From Microbulbifer sp. TB1203 (lineage in GTDB: Bacteria > Pseudomonadota > Gammaproteobacteria > Pseudomonadales > Cellvibrionaceae): DNA of 64,000 nucleotides. Within the stretch, counting starts at the first letter, position 1; every line of letters begins with the position of its first letter. Below are positions 11,258 to 19,665 of the stretch, in pieces. Location: assembly GCF_030997045.1 (NCBI RefSeq), contig NZ_CP116899.1:2367501-2431500 (forward strand), read 5' to 3'. A model generated the notes under the pieces. That model saw nothing but the letters and a program-made list of their open reading frames with translations. It was not told the DNA's origin and searched no databases. Both the position numbers and the translations under genes were made by a program.

Positions 11258-12509
11258 AAATATCGGTCCGCAAAATACCGCCATCGACTTGGCAGGCTAC
11301 CGCGCCGCCGCCGGTTACAGTGGCTGGCGCAAGGCCCTGGCCAGCGATCCGGGTGACCTGGTCAAAACCGTACAGAACGCGGGCCTGCGTGGCCGCGGCG
11401 GAGCCGGCTTCAACACCGGGCTTAAGTGGAGCTTCGTTCCCCGGGGCGAGGGCAGTCCAGCGGTTAAGTACCTGGTGTGCAATGCCGACGAAATGGAACC
11501 CGGAACCTTCAAGGACCGGCTGCTGATGGAGCGGGACCCTCACCTGCTGATCGAAGGCATGGCCATTGCCGCCTATGCCATCGAGGCTCGCACCGCCTAT
11601 ATATTTATTCGCGGCGAATATCACACGGCCACCGCGCGCCTGGAAAAGGCCATCGCCGAAGCCCGGGAAGAGGGCCTGCTGGGGGAAAACATCCTCGGCA
11701 GCGGCTACAGCCTGGAAATACATCTGCATCGCAGCGCCGGCAATTACATTTGCGGCGAGGAGACCGCCCTGCTCAATGCCCTGGAAGGCAAGCGAGCTAT
11801 TCCGCGGGCCAAGCCACCCTTTCCCCAGGTCAGCGGTCTCTGGGGCAAACCCACGGTGGTCAACAATGTGGAGACCTTCTGCAATATTCCCCACCTGATC
11901 GACCTGGGCGTGGACTGGTACAAGAGTTTGGGACGGGGCGAGGACGCGGGTACTAAGCTGTTCGGCGTCAGCGGCAAGGTCAAGAATCCCGGCACCTGGG
12001 AACTGCCCATGGGCACGCCGATCCGGGAAATCATCGAAGTGCACGCCGGCGGTATGCGCGACGGACTGAAACTGAAGGGTTTTCTCCCCGGCGGCGGCTC
12101 CACGGATTTCCTCGGACCGGAGCACCTGGACCTGCCGATGGATTACGACGTCATCGGCACGTCCGGCAGCCGCATGGGTACCGGCACCATTATTGTGCTG
12201 GACGATAAAACCTGCCCGGTGGGCCTGGTGCTCAACCTCACTCAGTTTTTTGCCCGCGAGTCCTGCGGCTGGTGCACACCCTGTCGCGACGGCCTGCCCT
12301 GGGCAGTAAAAATTCTGCAGCGCATCGAGAACGGCGAAGGCCGCCCGGAAGACATCGGGTTACTGCGGGAACAGGTCCGCTACATGGGCCCCGGCAACAC
12401 CTTCTGCGCTCTGGCCCCCGGCGCCGCCGAGCCGATACAGAGCGCATTGAAACTGTTCGAACAGGACTTCGTGGAACATATAGAAAAAGGATGCTGCCCT
12501 TACTTGTAG
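11235..12509 (+). CDS. nuoF: NADH-quinone oxidoreductase subunit F (NADH/FMN binding)
   Basis: The 424-residue subunit oxidises NADH through FMN and the 4Fe-4S cluster N3. The nucleotide-binding glycine stretch is GRGGAGFNTGLKWSF near residue 55. The cluster ligands are in ESCGWCTPCRDG near residues 345-355, plus a later Cys in NTFCALAPG. The frame opens at 11166, but MLTNPLTKNIG at 11235 fits the family. The stop codon TAG (12507-12509) lies inside the left arm of a REP palindrome. Confidence 0.96.
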   Translation: MLTNPLTKNIGPQNTAIDLAGYRAAAGYSGWRKALASDPGDLVKTVQNAGLRGRGGAGFNTGLKWSFVPRGEGSPAVKYLVCNADEMEPGTFKDRLLMERDPHLLIEGMAIAAYAIEARTAYIFIRGEYHTATARLEKAIAEAREEGLLGENILGSGYSLEIHLHRSAGNYICGEETALLNALEGKRAIPRAKPPFPQVSGLWGKPTVVNNVETFCNIPHLIDLGVDWYKSLGRGEDAGTKLFGVSGKVKNPGTWELPMGTPIREIIEVHAGGMRDGLKLKGFLPGGGSTDFLGPEHLDLPMDYDVIGTSGSRMGTGTIIVLDDKTCPVGLVLNLTQFFARESCGWCTPCRDGLPWAVKILQRIENGEGRPEDIGLLREQVRYMGPGNTFCALAPGAAEPIQSALKLFEQDFVEHIEKGCCPYL

Positions 12510-12533
12510 GAGCGGCCGTTGGCCGCTCCTACA
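12505..12533. repeat. REP palindrome overlapping the nuoF stop codon
   Basis: A 13-bp perfect stem beginning TGTAGGAGCGGCC closes a 3-nt GTT loop. The TGTAGGAGCGG arm is the same as in the REP-like elements at 26671, 46051, 53884 and 56150. It overlaps the last five coding bases of nuoF including the stop, so the repeat end forms the gene end. It fills most of the 58-bp nuoF-nuoG gap. Confidence 0.9.
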
Positions 12534-12567
12534 GGATCAACAACGGCGACAGAAAAATGGACTGAAA

Positions 12568-15390
12568 ATGCCAACAATAACCATAGACGGCGATGATTAC
12601 GAAGTAGAGGAAGGGCAAAACCTGCTCAGCACCTGCCTGTCCCTGGGAATCGACCTGCCCTATTTCTGCTGGCATCCGGCCATGGGCTCCGTGGGCGCCT
12701 GCCGCCAGTGCGCAGTGATTGAGTACAAGGACGCAGAAGATCACCGCGGCCGACTGGTAATGAGCTGTATGACCCCGGTCAAGGATGGTGGTCTCTACTC
12801 GGTCAACGCCGAGCAGGCCCGTGAATTCCGTGGCAGCATTATCGAAGATCTGATGACCAACCACCCCCACGACTGCCCGGTTTGTGAGGAGGGCGGCGAG
12901 TGTCACCTGCAGGATATGACCGAGATGACCGGTCACACCAACCGCCGCTACCGGGGCACCAAGCGCACCCACCGCAACCAGTACCTGGGCCCCTTTATCA
13001 ATCACGAGATGAACCGCTGCATCGCCTGTTACCGCTGCACACGTTTTTACCGTGATTATGCCGGCGGCACGGATCTCCAGGCACTGGGTCGCAACAACCA
13101 GGTCTATTTCGGCCGCCAACAGGAGGGTGTGCTACAAAACGGTTTCAGCGGCAACCTGGTGGAAGTCTGCCCCACCGGCGTGTTCACCGATAAAACCTTC
13201 AGCAAGCACTACGTGCGCAAGTGGGACCTGCAGACCGCCCCCTCCATCTGTGAACACTGCGCCGTTGGCTGCAATACCGCGCCGGGTGCGCGGGCGGGCT
13301 GGGACGGCAAGGACCAGATGCTGCGGCGGGTAATCAACCTCTATCACCGGGAAATCAATGGATATTTCCTCTGCGACCGCGGCCGTTTTGGCTACGACTA
13401 TGTCAACAGCGACATGCGCCTGAAAACCGTGCTGGCCGCGCGAACGGATACATTGATCGAGTCCACCGCCGCGCGCGGCGAAAAAATTCACGGCGAGATT
13501 CCCCCGCGGGAAGCCGTCGAACGGCTGGGCCAAACCCTGGGCCAGGCACAGAAAGGCCAGCGCCGGCTGATCGGTATCGGCTCACCGCGCGCTTCCCTGG
13601 AAAACAATTTCGCCCTGCGCCAGCTGGTGGGCCCCGACAATTTCTATGCGGGCCTGGCGGAGCGGGATCTGCACCTGCTGCATCTGGTCGACGCCATACA
13701 ACGGGACCCGCGCACCCACAGCCCCACAATCCCGGAGATAGAGAACGCCGACGCGATACTGATCCTGGGCGAGGATATTTCCAACACCGCACCGCGCGTC
13801 GCGCTGGCGGTGCGCCAGGCCGCCCGCAATCGGCAACGGAAGCAGGCACGCGAACTGAAAATTCCCCAGTGGCAGGACGCTTCGGTGCGCCAGCTGGATG
13901 GCGACCCCAGCCCGGTTGCCCTCGCCGGATTTGAGGACAGTGGCCTCGACGATATCGCCAGTAGCCGCTTTCACGGCACTCCGGAGGAAATCGCCACCTT
14001 TGGCCATGCCCTGGCGCAGTTGATTGCCGGAAAACAGCCCGCGGAAGTGTCTCCGGAATATTTGGAGATGGCACAGAAAATTTCCGAAGCCCTGAGCGCG
14101 GCGGAACGGCCGCTGGTGATTTCCGGCTGCGGCTGCCGGAGTGGAGACGTACTGCAGGCGGCTGCGCAACTGGCCACCGCACTCGCGGACAGGAATTCCA
14201 GTCCCTGCGCGCTCTATCTAGCCTGCCCCGAAGTCAACAGCCTCGGGCTCGCACAACTGTGCACAGACGATAAAAAAACCCTCGACCACCTGCCCGGCGC
14301 ACTGCAGGCGGAAAGCGAAGCGCAAAATCCCAGCAGCGTAATCGTGCTGGAAAACGACCTCTGTCGTCGGGTGGATACAGCCACCGCGGACGAGATTTTT
14401 TCCCTCGCCGATGAATTGATCGCGCTCGATCTTCTGCACAACCGGACTACCCGGCGGGCCGATCTGGTGCTCCCCGCCGCAGCCACTGCAGAATCCCAGG
14501 GCACGGTGATCAATAGCAACGGCCTGGCACAGCGCTTCTACGCTGTTTACGAGGGCCCGGGCTACATCCAGGAAAGCTGGCGGTGGCTGGCTGATGCGGC
14601 TGCCTTTTGCCCGGAAAGCAATGCCCTTATCAGAACTATCGCCGATTGGAAACACTGCCACGATCTGAACCAGGCTATCGCGGAAACACTTCCGGAACTG
14701 GAAGTGGTTGCAGACCTGGGTCCGGACGAGGATTTCCGCATCGATGGCCTGGAAGTCGCCCGGCAGAGCCACCGCTACAGCGGGCGCACGGCAATTTACG
14801 CCGACAAATCGGTTGCGGAACACAAGCCGGTCAAAGATCCCGATGCGCCGCTGGTGTTCTCCATGGAGGGCATTCAAGACCCGGATAAATCACCTCTGCA
14901 AGCGAATATCTGGTCCCCCGGCTGGAACTCCAACCAGGCACTGCACAAATTCCTGCAGGGAATCGGCGGCAAGCGGCGCTGCGGAAATGGGGGAAGGAAA
15001 ATACAACGCGCGTCCAGGTCTCTACCGGACTGGAAACCTGCAGTAAACCCGGCTGGAGAGGCAGAGGGATTTCTTCTGCTTCCTATCTATCGGATGTTCG
15101 GCTCCGGCGAACTGAGTGCCATGGCTCCCGCCATTGCCAGCGTTATTGCCCAACCCTTTGTACTGATCAACCGGCACGACGCAAAGCGCCTGGATATCGA
15201 CGCCGGAGATCCGCTGGAAATCACTGTCGGCGGCGACCGCTGCCAGCTTATCGCCGAAGTCTCTGACACTATTCCCACCGGCAGCCTGGGCGTCCCCTAT
15301 GGCTTTCCACAGGTGGAGCCGCTGGGCACAGATACTCCGGCCAGGGGCCGGCTACAGGTGGCGCAACCGGAAACCGGAGGTGACCGATGA
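12568..15390 (+). CDS. nuoG: NADH-quinone oxidoreductase subunit G
   Basis: The 940-residue subunit carries the Fe-S chain of the hydrophilic arm. Ligand sets visible in order are N1b (C-x-C region FCWHPAMGSVGACRQC and SCMTP), the His/Cys cluster N5 (HDCPVCEEGGEC), N4 (RCIACYRC with VEVCPTG) and the extra cluster N7 (CEHCAVGC with a later FLCDRG). The remainder is a molybdopterin-oxidoreductase-like domain without molybdenum ligands. It is about 30 residues longer than E. coli or Pseudomonas NuoG as recalled, with a Lys/Arg-rich insert near residue 805-820. It overlaps nuoH by 4 bp. Confidence 0.96.
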   Translation: MPTITIDGDDYEVEEGQNLLSTCLSLGIDLPYFCWHPAMGSVGACRQCAVIEYKDAEDHRGRLVMSCMTPVKDGGLYSVNAEQAREFRGSIIEDLMTNHPHDCPVCEEGGECHLQDMTEMTGHTNRRYRGTKRTHRNQYLGPFINHEMNRCIACYRCTRFYRDYAGGTDLQALGRNNQVYFGRQQEGVLQNGFSGNLVEVCPTGVFTDKTFSKHYVRKWDLQTAPSICEHCAVGCNTAPGARAGWDGKDQMLRRVINLYHREINGYFLCDRGRFGYDYVNSDMRLKTVLAARTDTLIESTAARGEKIHGEIPPREAVERLGQTLGQAQKGQRRLIGIGSPRASLENNFALRQLVGPDNFYAGLAERDLHLLHLVDAIQRDPRTHSPTIPEIENADAILILGEDISNTAPRVALAVRQAARNRQRKQARELKIPQWQDASVRQLDGDPSPVALAGFEDSGLDDIASSRFHGTPEEIATFGHALAQLIAGKQPAEVSPEYLEMAQKISEALSAAERPLVISGCGCRSGDVLQAAAQLATALADRNSSPCALYLACPEVNSLGLAQLCTDDKKTLDHLPGALQAESEAQNPSSVIVLENDLCRRVDTATADEIFSLADELIALDLLHNRTTRRADLVLPAAATAESQGTVINSNGLAQRFYAVYEGPGYIQESWRWLADAAAFCPESNALIRTIADWKHCHDLNQAIAETLPELEVVADLGPDEDFRIDGLEVARQSHRYSGRTAIYADKSVAEHKPVKDPDAPLVFSMEGIQDPDKSPLQANIWSPGWNSNQALHKFLQGIGGKRRCGNGGRKIQRASRSLPDWKPAVNPAGEAEGFLLLPIYRMFGSGELSAMAPAIASVIAQPFVLINRHDAKRLDIDAGDPLEITVGGDRCQLIAEVSDTIPTGSLGVPYGFPQVEPLGTDTPARGRLQVAQPETGGDR

Positions 15391-16343
15391 ACACATTCCC
15401 CTGGATTGCGCTGCTCAATATCTTCGGTGTGCTCACGGTGGCGGTGCTGCTGGCTGCGCTGCTCACCTGGGGCGAACGCCGCCTTCTGGGCTTCTGGCAG
15501 GACAGGCCGGGACCGAACCGGGTGGGCCCCTTCGGCACACTTCAAGTAGTTGCGGATATGATCAAGCTTTTTTTCAAGGAGGATTTCGTTCCCAGATTTG
15601 CTGACATTCCCGTGTTTGTACTCGCCCCCACTGTGGTGATGGCGGCCATGCTACTAGGGTTTGCGGTGATTCCCGTGTCTCCGGCTATTGGCGTAATCGA
15701 TCTCAATGTGGGACTGCTGTTTTTCCTCGCCATGTCATCCATAGCGGTATACAGCGTGGTTCTCGGCGGCTATGCCTCCAACAACAAGTACGCACTCCTG
15801 GGCGGCCTGCGTGCCGCTGCCCAGACAGTTTCCTACGAAGTGTTTATGGGTTTGAGCCTGATGGGTGTGGTAATGATGTCCGGCAGCTTCAACCTGCGGG
15901 AAATCGTACTGGCCCAGGAAAATACCTGGTTTGTACTGCCGCAGTTTATCGGCTTCCTGGTGTTTTTTATTGCCGGGATCGCCGAGAGCCACCGCCTGCC
16001 CTTCGATCTTCCGGAGGCGGAGCACGAGCTTACCGCCGGCTTTCACACCGAGTATTCGGGCATGAAATTTGGTATGTTTTTTGTGGGTGAGTACCTGTCG
16101 GTAATCTTGATCTCCGCACTTATCACCACACTGTTTCTCGGCGGCTGGCTGGGTCCCTGGTTGCCACCGGTGGTTTGGTTTTTATTGAAGACCAGTGTAC
16201 TGATCGCACTATTTATCCTCTTGCGCGCCGCCCTGCCACGCCCCCGGTACGACCAGCTGATGCATTTCGGCTGGAAATTTATGCTGCCGCTGTCCCTGGC
16301 CAACCTGCTTATTACAGCGGGAGTACTGCTATGGATTCAATAA
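15387..16343 (+). CDS. nuoH: NADH-quinone oxidoreductase subunit H
   Basis: The 318-residue, roughly eight-span membrane subunit sits between the quinone site and the proton-pumping arm. Family motifs GERRLLGFWQDRPGPNRVGP (loop 1) and the acidic loop AGIAESHRLPFDLPEAEHEL are intact. Its ATG overlaps the nuoG stop (ATGA). Confidence 0.97.
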   Translation: MNTFPWIALLNIFGVLTVAVLLAALLTWGERRLLGFWQDRPGPNRVGPFGTLQVVADMIKLFFKEDFVPRFADIPVFVLAPTVVMAAMLLGFAVIPVSPAIGVIDLNVGLLFFLAMSSIAVYSVVLGGYASNNKYALLGGLRAAAQTVSYEVFMGLSLMGVVMMSGSFNLREIVLAQENTWFVLPQFIGFLVFFIAGIAESHRLPFDLPEAEHELTAGFHTEYSGMKFGMFFVGEYLSVILISALITTLFLGGWLGPWLPPVVWFLLKTSVLIALFILLRAALPRPRYDQLMHFGWKFMLPLSLANLLITAGVLLWIQ

Positions 16344-16358
16344 CGAGGGAGGCCTGCC

Positions 16359-16877
16359 ATGATCGCTAGTCAGCTGCGCAGTATGTGGTTGGTGTTCAAA
16401 CACCTTTTCAGTCGCAACGTCACAGTACAGTATCCGGACGAAAAACCCTACCTGGCACCGCGATACCGCGGGCGCATCGTACTCACCCGCGATCCGGATG
16501 GCGAGGAACGCTGTGTGGCCTGCAACTTATGCGCGGTAGCCTGCCCTCCGGATTGTATCTCCCTGCAGAAAACCGAAGACGAAGACGGCCGCTGGCGCCC
16601 GGCGTTTTTCCGCATCAACTTCTCCCGCTGCATCATGTGCGGCCTCTGTGAAGACGCTTGCCCCACCTACGCCATACAGTTGACCCCGGATTTCGAGATG
16701 TGCGAGTACGACCGCCAAAATATGGTGTACGAGAAAGAGGACCTGCTGATCAGCGGGCCGGGTAAGTACCACGATTACAGTTTCTACAATGTGGCCGGCA
16801 AGGCGATCGACGGCAAGGACAAGGGGCAGGCGGAGAACGAGGCTGAACCGGTGAACATAAAGAGCCTGAATCTATGA
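16359..16877 (+). CDS. nuoI: NADH-quinone oxidoreductase subunit I
   Basis: This 172-residue ferredoxin-like subunit holds two 4Fe-4S clusters, N6a and N6b. The two ligand runs are CVACNLCAVACP (about 52-63) and CIMCGLCEDACP (about 90-101). It starts 15 bp after nuoH. The 122-bp gap that follows is the longest inside the operon and is occupied by two hairpins. Confidence 0.97.
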   Translation: MIASQLRSMWLVFKHLFSRNVTVQYPDEKPYLAPRYRGRIVLTRDPDGEERCVACNLCAVACPPDCISLQKTEDEDGRWRPAFFRINFSRCIMCGLCEDACPTYAIQLTPDFEMCEYDRQNMVYEKEDLLISGPGKYHDYSFYNVAGKAIDGKDKGQAENEAEPVNIKSLNL

Positions 16878-16894
16878 CTAATTGTAAAAGAAAG

Positions 16895-16960
16895 CTCCCC
16901 TCTCCCGCTTGCGGGAGAGGGGAGTAGGAGAGCTCCCCTCCCCCACTTACGGGGGAGCGG
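16895..16960. repeat. Tandem CTCTCCC-type hairpins in the nuoI-nuoJ gap
   Basis: Two palindromes lie side by side. The first is an approximately 13-bp stem with CTCTCCCGC / GCGGGAGAG at its core (16895-16924). The second is an imperfect copy with stem CTCCCCC / GGGGGAG (about 16935-16957). They belong to the same dispersed family as 8815-8834. No T-run follows either one, so they are more likely mRNA stability elements than terminators. Confidence 0.75.
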
Positions 16961-16999
16961 GAACACCCACAAAATCAGAACAACGGAAAAAATAAAATC

Positions 17000-17518
17000 A
17001 TGTACTTCTATCTAACCGCCCTGGTCGCCATAGCCTCCACCACCATGGTGATCTTTAACCGCAACGCAGTCCACGCCCTGCTCTACCTGGTGGTCTCCCT
17101 GCTTGCGGTGGCGGTAATTTTTTACCAGTTCGGCGCGCCCTTCGCCGCGGCACTGGAGGTAATTGTCTACGCCGGTGCCATCATGGTGCTGATCGTGTTT
17201 GTGATCATGATGCTCAACCAGGGAGACAAGGCAGTGGCCCAGGAGAGCCAGTGGCTTCGCCCGGGAATCTGGTGGGGTCCGGGCCTGCTCTCGGCCATTC
17301 TTCTCCTGCAACTGATTTTTATGCTGCGCGGCGGGCAGGTGGCCGACACTACGGCGCTGAATTACGTCGGTCCCAAAGAAGTGGGGATAGCGCTGTTCAG
17401 CCGCTACGTACTGGCGGTGGAACTGGCCTCCATGCTGCTGCTGGCGGGGCTGGTGGGAGCCTTTCATCTGGCGCGGCAGAAGCGCAGGGAAGAGAGTGGG
17501 GTACAAGATGCCGATTGA
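17000..17518 (+). CDS. nuoJ: NADH-quinone oxidoreductase subunit J
   Basis: The 172-residue membrane subunit has five predicted hydrophobic spans and the conserved EVIVYAGAIMVLIVFVIMML helix around residues 54-73, where the pi-bulge of the third helix lies in homologues. It overlaps nuoK by 11 bp. Confidence 0.96.
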   Translation: MYFYLTALVAIASTTMVIFNRNAVHALLYLVVSLLAVAVIFYQFGAPFAAALEVIVYAGAIMVLIVFVIMMLNQGDKAVAQESQWLRPGIWWGPGLLSAILLLQLIFMLRGGQVADTTALNYVGPKEVGIALFSRYVLAVELASMLLLAGLVGAFHLARQKRREESGVQDAD

Positions 17519-17831
17519 AACCATTGCCGGTGGTGCCATGCACCAGGGACTGATCCTCGCGGCCACCCTGTTTTGTCTCGGATTGGCCGGACTTCTGGTG
17601 CGGCGCAATATCATGTTCATGCTGATGTGCATCGAGATCTGCACCAACGCCGCGGCACTGGCATTCGTAGTGGTGGGCGCTCATTGGGGCAATGCGGACG
17701 GCCAGGTAATGTACATCTTTGTGATTACCCTGGCCGCGGCTGAAGTGGCTATCGCGCTGGCGCTGGTACTGCAATTCTACCGGCGCAGGCACACCGTGGA
17801 TGTGGACCAACTGAACGGAATGCGAGGTTGA
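17508..17831 (+). CDS. nuoK: NADH-quinone oxidoreductase subunit K
   Basis: This 107-residue, three-span membrane subunit is related to MrpC antiporter subunits. Helix 2 carries MLMCIEICTNAAALAF with the conserved glutamate, and helix 3 carries AAAEVAIALALVLQ with the second glutamate; both are needed for proton transfer in homologues. A GTG at 17496 would extend it by four residues; ATG 17508 is preferred. It is followed one base later by nuoL. Confidence 0.95.
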   Translation: MPIETIAGGAMHQGLILAATLFCLGLAGLLVRRNIMFMLMCIEICTNAAALAFVVVGAHWGNADGQVMYIFVITLAAAEVAIALALVLQFYRRRHTVDVDQLNGMRG

Positions 17832-17832
17832 T

Positions 17833-19665
17833 ATGCGGGAACTGACCGGCTGGATTCCACTGCTGCCCCTACTGGGCTTTTTGATACTGGCCGCGGTACC
17901 ACTGTTCACCCGGCGCGAACTGCCGGAAAAAGTCAGCGCCACCATCGGCGTCGCCTCGGTGGGCCTGGCAGCACTGGTGACCGCTGCAATCGCTCCACAG
18001 TTTTTCAACGACTCCGCCTATGTTTACTCTGTCTCGTTGTGGTCCTGGCTGGATGTGGGCGGGCTGTCACTGGGAATTGATTTTTACCTGGACTGGCTGA
18101 CTTTGGTAATGCTGGGTGTGGTAACCGGTGTGGGGTTTCTGATTCACCTGTACTCCGCCGGCTATATGCGCGGCGATCCCGGCTACCGCCGCTATTTCGC
18201 CTACCTGAACCTGTTTGTGTGCGCCATGCTGCTCCTGGTAATGGCGGACAACCTGGTGCTGCTGTACCTGGGCTGGGAGGGGGTGGGCCTGTGCAGCTAC
18301 CTGCTGATCGGTTTCTGGTATCGGGACCCGGTCAACGGCGCCGCCGCACGCAAGGCGTTTATCGTCACCCGCATCGGCGACACCGCCATGGCCATCGGCC
18401 TGTTTCTGCTGTTCAGCCAGTTCGCCACCCTGAATATCCGCGAACTGCTCGCGGCCGGCAGCGCGCCGCAAGCCGATCCGCAAACACTCACCCTGGCCGC
18501 ACTGCTGCTGTTGGGCGGCGCCGTAGGCAAGTCCGCACAGCTGCCGCTGCAGACCTGGTTGCCGGATGCCATGGCCGGCCCCACCCCGGTCAGTGCATTG
18601 ATCCATGCGGCCACTATGGTTACGGCCGGCGTCTATCTGATTGCGCGCATGCACACGCTCTTCGCACAGTCGCCAATGGCGATGATGGCCGTTGCCACAG
18701 TGGGTGCACTCACCCTGCTGCTGGCGGGCTGCAGTGCGCTGGTGCAGACGGATATCAAGCGAGTGCTCGCCTATTCCACCATCAGCCAGATCGGTTATAT
18801 GTTTCTCGCCCTTGGGGTCGGTGCCTGGTCCGGGGCCATTTTCCACCTGATGACCCACGCCTTCTTCAAGGCACTGCTGTTCCTGGCCGCCGGCTCGGTG
18901 ATCCTGAGCCTGCACCACGAGCAGAATATTTTTGCCATGGGCGGGTTGCGCCGGAAAATTCCGTTTACCTTTTCCTGCTTCCTGATCGGCTGCGCCTGCC
19001 TGGCCGCACTGCCGTTCACCTCCGGGTTTTACAGCAAGGACCGGATTCTGCTACAGGCCTGGGAGCAGTTTCACGGCTTCAACTGGATCTGGTTGGCGGG
19101 TGTTCTCGGCGCACTGATTACCGGCGTCTATAGCTTTCGCCTGCTGTTCCTGGTTTTTTTCGGCAGGGAGGGCAGCGCCTCCAGCCATTGCGAGGATGCC
19201 AATACACGGGGAATGGTCCTGCCGCTGCTGCTGCTGAGTGTGCTTGCACTGTTTGGCGGAGTTCTGGCGCCCCCACTGCAGTCCGTCTTCGGAGCTGCCG
19301 CCGCCGGGCATCCGCAAATATGGGTTGAATGGATTGCCATTGCCGCACCCATTCTGGGAATTCTGTTTGCCTGGTGGCTTTTCCGCCGCGGCAGCTTCGG
19401 AGAAACGCAGACTGGCATCAACCTCTGGTGGCAGAGGGGCTGGGACTTCGACCGTCTGTATGAGGCTGTATTCAGCAAACCGTTTTTATGGCTGGCGCAC
19501 GCCAACCGCGGCGACTTTGTGGACGGTGGTTACCGCGGCGTGGCCGCGGCCAGCCGCCTGCTGAACCTCGGTGCCAGCGCCTCACAAACTGGCCAGATAC
19601 GCTGGTATATGGCGAGCTTTGCACTGGGCTCGATTCTGATTCTCGCTCTACTGGTGGCACTATGA
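17833..19665 (+). CDS. nuoL: NADH-quinone oxidoreductase subunit L
   Basis: The 610-residue distal antiporter-like proton-pump subunit has many hydrophobic spans. The signature GWEGVGLCSYLLIGFW is near residues 149-164. The lysine-bearing helix (GGAVGKSAQLPLQTWLPDAM) follows at about residues 228-247. The C-terminal lateral helix region is present. It overlaps nuoM by 4 bp. Confidence 0.97.
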   Translation: MRELTGWIPLLPLLGFLILAAVPLFTRRELPEKVSATIGVASVGLAALVTAAIAPQFFNDSAYVYSVSLWSWLDVGGLSLGIDFYLDWLTLVMLGVVTGVGFLIHLYSAGYMRGDPGYRRYFAYLNLFVCAMLLLVMADNLVLLYLGWEGVGLCSYLLIGFWYRDPVNGAAARKAFIVTRIGDTAMAIGLFLLFSQFATLNIRELLAAGSAPQADPQTLTLAALLLLGGAVGKSAQLPLQTWLPDAMAGPTPVSALIHAATMVTAGVYLIARMHTLFAQSPMAMMAVATVGALTLLLAGCSALVQTDIKRVLAYSTISQIGYMFLALGVGAWSGAIFHLMTHAFFKALLFLAAGSVILSLHHEQNIFAMGGLRRKIPFTFSCFLIGCACLAALPFTSGFYSKDRILLQAWEQFHGFNWIWLAGVLGALITGVYSFRLLFLVFFGREGSASSHCEDANTRGMVLPLLLLSVLALFGGVLAPPLQSVFGAAAAGHPQIWVEWIAIAAPILGILFAWWLFRRGSFGETQTGINLWWQRGWDFDRLYEAVFSKPFLWLAHANRGDFVDGGYRGVAAASRLLNLGASASQTGQIRWYMASFALGSILILALLVAL

